Source: Lentinula raphanica (lineage: Eukaryota; Basidiomycota; Agaricomycetes; Agaricales; Omphalotaceae). From it: 32,664 bases of DNA. The notes under the pieces were generated by a model, which saw only the letters and a list, made by a program, of their open reading frames with translations, searched no databases and was not told where the DNA came from. Shown one piece after another: positions 1 through 10,478 of this stretch. The DNA is taken from contig JANVFP010000066.1 in the NCBI GenBank assembly GCA_027919835.1, positions 1-32,664 of the forward strand. Reading direction: 5' to 3'. The translations under genes and the position numbers were made by a program. Numbering within the stretch: the first letter of the stretch is position 1; the number at the start of each line of letters is the position of its first letter.

Positions 1-187
1 AATCTGAAAACTGAGTGAGAACTAGCGACGGCAAGGAAGTTAGGAGGAATACTCACTGAGCTACGCAACACACACATTTTCTTGACGGTTCAAAGGATTG
101 AGTTTCTCCTGGCGTCGCCCAAAATTTATTAGTGTCCTGGCCACAACATTCTGTTCCCTTTTCCTATTTGGACCAACATGCCATCCA
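1..187. other. Region downstream of mago, no gene seen
   Basis: This short stretch lies beyond the mago stop and runs off the window edge. It probably holds the mago 3' UTR. I see no coding signal or repeat in it. Confidence 0.5.
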
Positions 188-981
188 CTAGATAGGCTTG
201 ATCTTGAAGTGAAGGGTAATCAACGAGAACACAAAGCACTGGAGATGGATATTGTCAAACTCTGCTGAACCAACTGGCAAATTGAAAGACATACCCTCAA
301 ATCTTGGATGAGGTAGTAGAACACTCGTAGACCCTCTGGATCCTCACTATCTTGGATATCAACAAGCGAGCCGATTTTGGCCGTCTGCGGAAGCCCATGT
401 CAATATGTAGTACGAAACAACACCAGGAAGAAACCTACCTCGAAAGCGATGTGATCATTCCCAATTCGAATCTCCAACTCCTGCTTGCCTACGATATTCT
501 TCTTGGGCCAGTTAGTGTCATCCTCCCTGTTCAGAGCAAAAGATAGATGATGAGTATTGTGGATAGCATACGGAATCAGTTTTGCGCGTACTTAGTGACT
601 TCACTGGCTTCAATGATTCTTTTGAATTCTTTCACAGCCAATGGGCTGATCCACACTGTAAAGTGGAAGGTCGGCGTTCGATTGGAATACAGAGCAAAGA
701 CCACGTACTCTCTTTTCGAATCAAACTGTCATTTCTATAGTTTGAGTTATTGGCGTATCGCAGACGACCATGGGAATATTCAAATTCAAGGAATTCGTGG
801 CCGTGCTTTCCTGAATGACCAGTACTGGTGGAGATGAGTGAGAAATGAACAGCCGGAAGCTGTACCAAACGTACTAGTAACTGTCAAGCGACCAAAAGTT
901 AATTTCATTGCGAATTTTTGGTCAAAATGTCCTTACCGAAGAAAAAGGATCGTTGTCTTGCGAGGGGTTGTGCAGGCTCAT
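188..981 (-). CDS. mago: Mago nashi (exon junction complex core protein)
   Basis: Mago nashi pairs with Y14 and locks the exon junction complex onto spliced mRNA. Reading the minus strand I can splice seven exons: 937-981, 875-880, 709-824, 592-655, 439-526, 295-384 and 188-238. The product is about 152 residues, against 146 in human MAGOH. Family signatures are plain: [12 protein letters not shown], then [54 protein letters not shown] and the C-terminal LHFKIKPI before the stop. The second exon is only 6 nt and supplies parts of the Arg-Tyr-Tyr codons. The chosen ATG (979-981) starts [13 protein letters not shown]; from it the frame holds only if one T is dropped from a five-T run at about 943-947, so the summed exons are one base too long. 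That is probably a homopolymer sequencing error. The gene is divergent from the SNF2 gene. Identity is very secure; the first exon is less so. Confidence 0.93.
875..880 (-). other. mago: 6-nt internal microexon of mago
   Basis: On the minus strand TTACTA is preceded by an acceptor ending GACAG and followed by donor GTACGT. Joining CG + TTACTA + T rebuilds CGT TAC TAT, the Arg-Tyr-Tyr that precedes TGHSGK in Mago proteins. Without this exon the conserved RYY cannot be built from nearby sequence. The splice sites are inferred by eye. Confidence 0.8.
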
Positions 982-1173
982 GATGGTCGGGTTGAACTTG
1001 AACTTGAAGGAAAAATGGTCACTGTCAGTCACTCGTGACTTAGCGTAGCTTAGCGTTAGTCACAAAGGTCACATGGGGTCACGTAAGGTCACGTACTGGT
1101 CACAGTAGTCACATGCAGTGTGAGCGCTTAAGGAGTCAACAACATCGAAACGTTCACTCACAACGCGTTGGAA
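982..1173. promoter_or_regulatory. Bidirectional mago/SNF2 promoter with phased GTCAC array
   Basis: The two start codons face away from each other across 192 bp. GTCAC occurs eight times on the plus strand, starting at 1018, 1028, 1059, 1068, 1078, 1088, 1099 and 1108, with one inverted GTGAC at 1035. Spacing is 9-11 bp, or 31 bp across the gap, which places the sites on one face of the helix. Three of the plus-strand copies extend to GGTCACGT or GGTCACAT. The heptamer TTAGCGT also recurs at 1040-1056. A cluster of binding sites for one factor is the natural reading, but the factor is not identified. Confidence 0.6.
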
Positions 1174-4100
1174 ATGTATGCCAACGGCGGAATGGCGAAC
1201 ATGCAGTCCCGGCCAGGTTTGTCGGACTTGCAACAAATGATAGCCGTAAGCTCTTTTAGCGTTCATCTGCGAGAGGTTATAGCATCTGATAAACACCTTT
1301 CTCCAGAAAGCAAATTTCTTACGAAAGAATCCTACTGAACAAAAGTCACCAACCGAATTGGAAAACTTGATGAAACAGATTCAGGCGTTGGGAGCTCGTG
1401 CGTAGAACTTCTTTGGATACACCCTATCTCATTACCCATGTTTTCAGGCCAAACGCAAATTCAACAGCAATCACAGTCTCAAGCTGAAGTATCATTCACT
1501 CCTGACCAAATCAACGTTCTACGCGCACAGATACATGCCTTCCGACTACTCTCTCGGGGAGTTCCTCTTCCTGAAGGTCTTCACCAGGCTGTACAACTCA
1601 ACAGCACTGTTATCCCTGATCTAGAGAAACTCCTACAAGCTCCAGACACATCTTCCCGTATCGTGGACAGCGCAGTCAAAGTCTCCAAAACTCCTGATAT
1701 CATACCAAAGACTGAGGAGCAGGCCGATGTATTGCCTATTAACCCAGCAGATATGCCCAAGGGCCCTTTCCTCGAAGACGATGTGAACTCTGGCATATAT
1801 CCCTACAACGCTTACCGCCATCCATTTTCGCAGCTGAAACGACACCGAGAACTGGACCCTGCCATGTTCGCCACTCGTCTACAACGTCTCCTTGTACCGA
1901 CCATCATGCCGCCCGGACTCGATGCACAACAAATTCTCAACGAACGAGATCGTTATATCGAAGCCAGGATACAGCAGCGAATGCGCGAACTCGAATCTAT
2001 ACCTTCCACCGTCGGAGATAAAAATTCGAGAACGATCTCATTGAAGAGTCTATGCCTGATTCCGAATCACCCCTCACCTTCCCTGCCACGTCCAATGGCA
2101 AACTCTCAGCTCTCATTGAACTCAAGTCCCTGCGTCTCATCGAGAAACAACGTACAATGCGCGCGCTTGTGCTGACGACTCACGCACGGCTCTCGTTCCC
2201 CTTAATCGTCAGAATTCCGGCGGACTCGTAAACCAACAATCCGTGATGCACGAACGACGGAACAGCTTGAACGTAAGCAGCGTTTGACGGGAACGGCGCG
2301 CGAAGCAAAGATGTGAGCAGCTCGTGTCATCTGTAATCAGGCCGCCAGTCATCGAGGCAATCGAACGCCCAGGATCGTTGACTCGTCTCGGTCGTTCGGT
2401 CCTTAATTTCCATGCTCATACTGAGAAGAAGAGCAGAAACGTATAGAACGATCTCGAAGGAACGTCTCAAGGCTTTAAGGCAGACGATGAGGAGGCATAT
2501 ATGAACTGATTGATACCGCGAAGGATACTCGAATTACCCATCTTCTTCGTCAAACAGATGCATTCCTTGATTCTCTGGCCCAGTCCGTGGTGCCCAACAG
2601 AACGAGGGTGGAGGCTTGCGTGATCTTCACTACGAAACAGAGGAAGGTCAACCTCAGAAGCCACCTTTGGTGCCCAAGTTAGCACTGACGAGCCTCAAGA
2701 CAAAGCTAAGGTCGACTACTACGCCGTAGCACACAGATCTCAGAGAAGATCACACGGCAGCCCTCCATACTCGTCGGTGCACACTGAAGGATATCAGCTC
2801 AAGGGTTTGCAGTGGATGGTCAGTTGTATAACAACAAACTGAATGGAATCTTAGCGACGAAATGGTGTGCATTATCCTACTCAAGCCGTTTCGATTACTA
2901 ACAGTTGTCCCAGGGTCTAGGAAAAACTATCCAGACCATTTCCCTAATCTCATTCCTCATCGAAGCCAAAAATCAACGCGGGCCTTATCTCGTCATCGTT
3001 CCCCTTTCCACTATGACCAACTGGTCTGGAGAGTCGCTAAGTGGGCACAGCTATCAAGGTCATCTCTTACAAAGGCAACCCGGCGCACGTAGAGCGTTAC
3101 AAGGCGATCTGCGCGTTGGGGGATTCCACGTCTTATTGACAACTTACGAGTATATCATCAAAGATCGACCTGTCTTGAGCAAAATGAAGTGGCTGCATAT
3201 GATCATTGGTACGTCTTCTGTGCATGTTCATCGCATCATTGCGTCTCACCATCAATCTTCACAGATGAGGGTCATCGAATGAAGAACACACAATCGAAGC
3301 TCGCACAAACGCTCACCACATATTATACTCCCGTTTCCGTTTGATCCTCACTGGAACACCACTTCAGAATAACCTCCCCGAACTCTGGGCTTTGCTCAAT
3401 TTCGCTCTGCCGAAGGTCTTTAACTCCGTCAAATCGTTCGATGAATGGTTCAACACGCCGTTCGCAACAGTGGAACTGGTGATAAGATCGAGCTGAACGA
3501 AGAAGAAGCCCTTCTCATCATCCGTCGTCTACACAAAGTCCTTCGGCCATTCTTGCTCAGGCGTCTCAAGAAGGACGTCGAAAGCGAGTTGCCAGACAAA
3601 GTTGAGAAGGTTATCAAGGTTCGCATGAGCGCTCTCCAAAGCCAGCTTTACAAGCAATGAAGAAGCATAAGATGATTGCCGATGGTAAAGACTCTAAAGG
3701 GTGGGTGTTACATGGGATCAATGATGAATACTTACTAAGGGTGGACCTACTTGTAGGAAGAGCGGAGGTGTCAAGGGTCTGAGTAACGAGCTCATGCAGC
3801 TTCGAAAGATATGTCAGCACCCGTTCTTATTCGAGAGCGTTGAGGACAAGGTCAATCCCAGTGGTGTGATCGATGAACGCATTGTTCGGACCTCTGGAAA
3901 ACTGGAGTCTTGAATCGAATTTACCGAAATTCTTCGCTACTGGACATAGAGTGAGTTGATTTCACAAGGATTTATCATTATCAATTATCAAGGCTTATAA
4001 AGGTCTTATCTTCTTTCAAATGACCAAAGTCATGGACATCATGGCAGACTTTCTGAGGTTTCTGAACGTGCAGTTCTTGCGATTGGATGGAGGAACAAAA

Positions 4101-5946
4101 CAGAGGAACGAGCCTCTTTCGTCACTCTCTTCAATGCCAAAGAGTCGGAGTACAAAGTTTTCATCCTTTCTACGAGAGCCGGTGGTCTTGGTTTGAACTT
4201 GCAGACTGCTGATACTGTCATCATGTAAGTTGCTTCGACCTCTCTTAAAACCAGAATCACTCACATTGTTCTGCTTGCCGGGCAGCTTCGACTCTGATTG
4301 GTAAGAAAATCCTCGCTCCATGGAAAAAATGAGCCACTAACCCTCATCACTGAAAACACAGGAACCCTCACGCTGATCTTCAAGCTCAGGATCGTGCGCA
4401 CCGTATCGGACAAACCAAAGCTGTCTTGATTCTTCGATTCATCACTGAGAGAGTGTCGAAGAAGCTATGTATCAACGTGCCCGTTACAAGCTGGACATTG
4501 ATGACAAAGTAATTCAAGCTGGTCGGTTCGACAATAAATCCACCCAAGAAGAGCAAGAAGAACTTCTGGTGAGTACTCTGTCCGGCCTGAGCAACTGGTC
4601 TAATACCACCATCAGCGATCCATCTTAGAAGCCGATCAGAGGAGGAAAACGAAGAAGCGGGAGACATGAACGATGAGGAATTGAATGCTCTGATCTCTCG
4701 TTCTGACGAGGAGGCTGAAGTTTTCCGGAAATGGATATCCAACGCGAAAGGGATATACTGGAGCGTTGGCGAAATGCTAACATCGGGGCAAGCCTCCTCA
4801 ACCTTTAATTCAATTGGAGGAGTTGCCGGAATGTTACCAGACCGACGAGCCATTTGATTCCAAGATGCGGAGGAGCTCATTGAAGGTCGTGGTCAGCGAA
4901 AGAGGAATGTCGTGAGCTACAACGATGGACTTGATGATGATACATGGGCTATGGTATGTTTACAGTTCCATCATCCTTTCATCAGATAGGAGCTGATGAT
5001 TATTCAGGCATTAGAAGAAGGCGAGGATCTCCAAGAATTGACGGACAAGACCAGAGAAAGGAAGGAAAGACGAGCCACCAATAAGCTGTTGAGAGAGGCG
5101 GAAGCTTCGAATCGCGGTACTCCTGCGTCTGACACAGAATCGCGTGGACGTAGGGACGGAAGCCGAAACCGAAGATCAACATAGAGGAGCCTGCTGTTGG
5201 GTCGAAACGAAAAGAGGCGGGATGAAATCAATGTCTGTCACACCTTCGATAGCGGACGATGATGATGACGACGAACGGGACCAGGTATGTCTCTTCTTCA
5301 CACTTGTTACCTGGAGAATTACTCAACGTGTTCGTAGAAGCGACGTAAGACTAAGACTGCTGATTTGTCGCCCGCCATACGTGAGAAGATGAAAAAAGCT
5401 TTCAATGAGTGCTATAAAGCCGTCTTGGCTTGCGAGGCCGAGGACGGTCGAAAACGCTGCGAACTCTTCAGAGAAGTTCCTGACAGAAGGGTTCGTTGGA
5501 CAAACACTCGATCCCATCATGTATCGCTCATCTCGTTGTAGGATTATCCGGACTACTATCAACTCATCAAGCAGCCTATTGCTTTGTCACAAATACGAAA
5601 ACGCAGCCAAGGGAATTTCTACAAGGACGTCAGTCAATACAAAGCCGACTGGAAATTGATGTTCAACAATGCTCGTACATATAATCAGGAGGGATCCTGG
5701 GTCTACAACGACGCTGAGGAGATGGAGAAGGTATTCAATGCAATGTACGACAAGCAGATCAACGGTTCAGGTCTACCTGGTGCACCATCTACGGGTTCCG
5801 GTAGTGGGTCGAATGCATCATATGAATCAGCACTGACACCGATGGAAGATGACGAACGCCCGCCTCCTCCGACAAAGTCAAGAGGTTCAGGAAGGAAGCA
5901 AGTGCTCAGTGATGAGGAATATCTCACCCCAAGTGACGACGAGTAG
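1174..5946 (+). CDS. SNF2: SWI/SNF or RSC complex ATPase, Snf2/Sth1 (Brahma) type
   Basis: This is the nuclear ATP-dependent motor that slides or ejects nucleosomes. The first exons (1174-1245, 1307-1397, then from 1448) give a start [21 protein letters not shown], followed by a QLQ domain near 1480-1600 ([22 protein letters not shown]). An HSA-like basic region lies at 2090-2460. The helicase core carries Walker A GLGKT after the intron 2865-2913, Walker B DEGH split by an intron ending at 3264, and LTGTPLQNN near 3350. The C lobe has [17 protein letters not shown] (about 4170-4225) and [11 protein letters not shown] near 4385. A SnAC-like stretch lies at 4600-4950. A C-terminal bromodomain (about 5390-5740) contains [13 protein letters not shown] and a stop at 5944. 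The order QLQ-HSA-helicase-SnAC-bromodomain fixes the subfamily, but I cannot separate Snf2 from Sth1. Many one-base indels break the frame, for example an extra A near 2022 and a lost base near 2855, so no single ORF spans it. Confidence 0.93.
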
Positions 5947-6618
5947 TGGTTTGGTTATACTTTACTCTTGTAATAACAGTGTATGCTGTCTAATCGTCAA
6001 GCATTTCATGTACATGCTGGAACAAACCTTGAAGCTTGAAGAGCAATCAAGATCTGTTCTCGAATTTTTCTTTTCTGAACTTCGCTTTTCAGGAAGCCCA
6101 AATAATTGCAGATATCGCTTCTTGTCCATGATTGATATCGATTCCTCCTCGATTCAGGTGTAAGGTCGATTCTTACACTGCTTGAGCTTGGCTTGACTTT
6201 GATTGAGCATGCACGGCGATTCGGCGAAGTGACCATTCGAATTGTTGCCCGAAAAATGTTTGGCGTAGTATACCGTACAGCAGACGGTGTCATATGTTCT
6301 ATGTACAACTGCTACTGGTAACAAAACACAGAAGAATCTTGTATTTCTCTGTACTGTGAGTTGTAACTCTTAGCCAACATATCTTCAACTGCGGTTATAA
6401 ATGGGTCATCATAGCAACCTCCTGATCTTCCGAGGTCAGCAGCCAAGAAAATCAATAGAAAGTGGCCGAGCTGCAACATTCGTCTTTCCTTCCCTTCTTT
6501 TCTTTCTATCTCGGCCATAGACTGAACGCCGCAGAGCGTCAAGGAGGCAGTACTTCAACAGCTATTCAACTTCATTCGTTCCCTTCTTGCCACTACAACC
6601 AGGTGGCTTCGATTTTCC
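5947..6618. other. Intergenic region between SNF2 and ADAM genes
   Basis: About 670 bp between two genes on the same strand. It should hold the SNF2 3' end and the ADAM promoter. I see no coding signal; a pyrimidine-rich stretch (TTCCTTCCCTTCTTTTCTTTC, about 6486-6506) may be a promoter element. Confidence 0.5.
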
Positions 6619-9600
6619 ATGTTAATTGCTGTTAAATTCTATGCGCTGGCCGTTGTGTCTTTGCTTTCTTTAGTGGATCTAACGTCTGGTGAGTGTTACT
6701 TGGTGCAGGTACGAACGTTATTGCTCATATCCTCTCATATCTGCTTTAGCTTCTAGCAAGCGCGCCGGTCGATTAAAGCGTCTGGCACATCCTTATACTC
6801 TTTCCCTAGAAATTCTACCACGACATCAGCATATTTCCTCATCTACTACATTGAGTTCATACGACAAACGACAACTACTCACTCCGCGCTCAAATACTCT
6901 GCGTTACAGCGATTCGTTTCGTCTGATAATATCTGCCTTTGATGATACATTCCATCTTCATTTACGTCCCAATGATCACCTCATACATCCAGCAGCTCGG
7001 ATAACCTATCATACCATGGATTCCGATGGGCGTTCGTCCGTTTCACGCTCGGAGCCTCTCCTTCGTGAGAACGTCAAAGCTTATTGGGGAGAGGTCATTC
7101 ATGGTGATGATTCCGACGCGAGGCTTAGAGAAGATGCCGCTGGTGTCATACCTCGCCCATCTCGCTCTCCGTCCGAGCTGGGCTGGGCCCGAATCATGGT
7201 ACATCACCAGGGCAACATAGAAGATGGCATCGCACCCATATACGAAGGCGCATTCTCGTACAAAGGAGTTGTCTACCATATTATGACTAGAGATAATTAT
7301 CTTCGCAACAAGCACCATCTTGATCCTCAGGTCCTGGTTGACACGGTCGATTCTCACCTCGTCGTCTGGCGCGATTCCGATCTCATGCCGCATCATTCCG
7401 ATTCCCCAGCCATGTGTGGACATGATAATCTACCATACAATACGGATCCAGCTCTGAATCCTATACTGCAGAGACCATTCGCAGAACAATCTATCTCGCT
7501 CGGTCTTTTCGGTAACATCTCGCTGTCTCGAAGAGATGACGTTGCCGGAAGTGGTGCTTCTTACAAGTGTGTCTGTTTCGCGGCCACTGGACTAGCTTTG
7601 TTTGCTTGAACTATTCTTCACAGCTTCGAAGGAACTATTGGAAACAGTGCGGGTTGTCCGACCACGCAGAAACTAGTGAGCGCCGCATCTACACTCTCTC
7701 GTTTTATTAAATTTAATCGCAAATGGAATGATTAGCTCTATATGGGTGTTGCCGCAGATTGCAAATATGTCTCGAACTACGGCGGGAGTATGAATGCAAC
7801 AACTCAGATCCTCACGAACTGGAATTCAGCAAGTGCACTTTACAAGAGCACTTTCAATGTTAGCCTTGGGATAGTCGAAGTTCAGGTCCAGAACGAAACG
7901 TATGTCCTTCTTGAACATTACTCTGTACGACTCAATCCAATCTTCGGTCTCAGATGCCCAACTACTGCCGATTCCGATATACCCTGGAATGTTGACTGTA
8001 CCAACGTCGATTTGAATGATCGGCTTTCACTTTTTTCCGAATGGAGGGGGCAAAGGGGAAACGATAGTATCGGACTATGGCATCTTATGTTCGTAGTATC
8101 CTCGTCAATCACCATAGTAGACAATGATCTAACCAAAATATGCACAGGAGCGGCTGTCCACAGGAACTGAAGTTGGTATAGCGTGGCTGGGTACATTGTC
8201 TGTCCTTTCTCTTATGTCTACTAGGATCCTTTCCATGCTAATGCTAGTCTGCATCCTAGGTGTCAAACGGATTCTTCGGGTACTACAGGGTCTATCTCCT
8301 CTGGCACCGGGTGTCCACCAATGGCCTAACGGAGTGGCAGTAGTCTCGCATGAGGTATGTGTGCATTGTCAATGAATCGAGAGCACTCGTTCATGTTTTG
8401 GATGTGTACCAGATTGGCCATAATTTCGGTGCATTGTACGTGTTCTCGTTATTCATATAGACGTGCAGAATTGACTCTGATTTTCAGCACGATTGTACTG
8501 ATGGATGTAATTCAAGCACCATCTGTTGTCCACTAAGTTCCTCGACTTGTGATGCCAATTCACAGTTCATCATGAATCCCGTGTCAGAGGTTCGTTCGAT
8601 TCATTACTGAAGTAAATTACATCTCCCTTCATGATTTCATCAGTCCACCGAGAAACGTTCAGTGCTGCAGTCTGGTAACATCTGTCAGTTCATTCTGCTA
8701 TGTTCAATGGTTGTCTTCTGTATGATCCTTGCTATAGGCTCCTTAATGAGTGGGACCAGTTCTGGGGGCAAGACGGACGCGTCGTGTCTAGTGATGCATC
8801 CACACACACGTTCGCTGCTTTCTCTTCAAATGTGCGGGAATGGAATCGTCGAGGAAGGCGAAGATTGTGCGTGTCCTTTCATTCGAGTGCATTTTGCCTT
8901 TTCACACATGTCAATCTTATTCCAGGTGATCCGGAAATGGCATATCTTCCCCATGTTGTGATTCGTCAACTTGTAAATTCACAAGCGGTTCTCGATGTGA
9001 TCCTTCTTCCAGCCCGTGCTGTACCTCTCAGGTATGCTGTCAATCAAGTTTACGATTAATCAAATCGCAGAAGTTCATTCATCTCACTCGTAGTGTGATT
9101 TTGCGCCTCGTCTCAACTGTGCAGGCCTTCAAAGAACGCCACTTGTGATCCAGCGGAGTTTTGCACCGGTTCTTCATCAGCGTGTCCGCAGATGTTGTCG
9201 AACCCAACGGCAAATCGTGTGGGTCCAATGGATTGGCCTGTGCCTCTGGTCAATGTACCTCTTTGTCATTACAGTGCCAAACTGTCGTGCTAGCATGGGG
9301 CTCACACAGGCTGCTCCAATCATCAAGATACATGTCAGATAACTGCCAGGACCCTAATAATACCAATCCTGTATACAGCTTGCGTCGCTCTTGGTTGACG
9401 GATCATCTTGCGGTGCGTACATACTCTAGTGACTTGCTGATTCCTTGATTGAGTCTCTCACAGGATATGGCGGTACTTGCTCATCTGGGATCTGTCGACC
9501 TGGAAGTGTTCTTGATATTGTAAAGGTAATCAGATCTCTCTTCCACCTTTCTTCCAGCTGACACATTCCGTGTTAGGCATGGTATTCAGCCAACTTGCAA

Positions 9601-10042
9601 TTGCTATTCCGGTCACTGTCGTTGGTGGGATAGTGATCCTTTTGCTATCTACATATCAGTCACTGGTGAGCGATAACCCATTGGTACAGAGTAGTTGTAT
9701 TCAAAACATCAATCTACAGCCTGTAGACGGTGTTATCTTCGTCGCAAGTTCCGAAACGCGCCTCCAGTGATTGGTGCCAATGCTCCCTCGGGTCCGTCAA
9801 TGCGTCACCAAGGCTGACTAGCAAAGACTCGTGAGTTGCGTTTCCCGATATTGACCCCGACGTCTGCTGATGGTCGTTCAAGTGCTTCAACTCGTCCTAG
9901 AGTACCGTCTGTACGAAGGCCACCTCCAGTTGATAGAGAAAATGGTTGGCGACCTGTCAACCGTGCTAGTACTACCGCAAGGTCTTCCGGTACTCGTTCG
10001 ACGTGGGTAGACCCAACGCAGTATAATGGACCTCGATCTTAA
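6619..10042 (+). CDS. ADAM family membrane metalloprotease (reprolysin + disintegrin + TM)
   Basis: A zinc protease of the M12B/ADAM type, expected at the secretory membrane or cell surface. The start ATG 6619 opens a 70-nt signal-peptide exon (MLIAVKFYALAVVSLLSLVD); the donor at 6689 joins to 6750. A pro-domain follows (FHLHLRPNDHLIHPAARI, WARIMVHHQG, YHIMTRDNYLRNKH). The catalytic domain starts near 7730 (VAADCKYVSNYGGSMNATTQ). The zinc motif HE-IGHNFGA-HD is spread over three exons at 8349, 8413-8435 and 8488. A disintegrin region follows (CGNGIVEEGEDC at about 8832; later CDPAEFCTG and PNGKSCGSNGLACASGQC). A membrane segment IAIPVTVVGGIVILLL lies at about 9600-9650, then a short basic Ser/Pro-rich tail ending at 10042. 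Numerous single-base losses break the frame (near 8160, 8310, 8340, 8435, 8660), as in the neighbouring conserved genes, so I read this as a real gene in imperfect sequence. Its last ~140 bp is duplicated just downstream. Confidence 0.88.
8349..8493 (+). other. ADAM zinc-binding motif split by two introns
   Basis: His-Glu (8349-8354) is followed by intron 8355-8412, the 23-nt exon 8413-8435 (IGHNFGA plus two bases), then intron 8436-8487 and His-Asp at 8488. Joining gives the HExxHxxGxxHD metzincin motif, with one base missing at the second junction. All three zinc ligands and the catalytic Glu are present. Confidence 0.75.
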
Positions 10043-10181
10043 AAGACCATCATACGAAGACCACTTCCAGTCAATAGGGATAACTAGTCAGCGACCTGTC
10101 ACCCGTCGTTTGCAAGGACCTCTGATAGTCGTTCGACTTGGTAGATCCAACGCAATACATACACCTCAATCTTACAAGACC
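9901..10181. repeat. Imperfect tandem duplication of the ADAM 3' end
   Basis: The first copy (about 9901-10041) encodes the last residues of the ADAM protein and its stop. The second (about 10044-10181) lies beyond the stop. Shared landmarks occur in order: TACGAAG followed by CCAC(C/T)TCCAGT, GCGACCTGTCA, TCGTTCGAC, CCAACGCA and CCTC(G/A)ATCTTA, at offsets drifting from 141 to 133 bp. Copy 2 in the matching frame begins IRRPLPVNRDN and then hits a stop. Copy 1 has TAA where copy 2 has TAC. Confidence 0.85.
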
Positions 10182-10478
10182 ATTTGCATACTTAGCTGGA
10201 TTCACTTCATATATATTTACATCATTGTTCCAATTCAATCCTCCGGAGTTCATTCACTCTATGGCTGTTAAATTTATGAACATATTGGATACACAGTAGT
10301 AAGTTTAGATACATGCGATTCTGCAAGAGTGAGAAGAGACATAATCATAACTAGAGATTGAGCAAGATGCAAGAGAACATGTTACGTTACGAAGACATAG
10401 CAGAGAGGCTTGTGATGCTTCAGTCGACACTCAACTGACGACAAGAACAGGGAAAAAGACAACATCGAACCATGCACT
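10182..10478. other. Convergent intergenic region ADAM / Cyc8
   Basis: Just under 300 bp between two convergent genes. It presumably holds both 3' UTRs. It includes an AT-rich stretch at 10205-10225. No coding signal is seen. Confidence 0.5.

Noticed and set aside
1018..1112. GTCAC cluster as the end of a DNA transposon
   Set aside because: No matching inverted end, target duplication or transposase is visible nearby, and the cluster sits exactly between two divergent starts; I kept it as a promoter array, though an element end is not fully excluded.
4386..4880. 164-codon minus-strand ORF
   Set aside because: Antisense to the conserved Snf2 helicase C-lobe and SnAC region.
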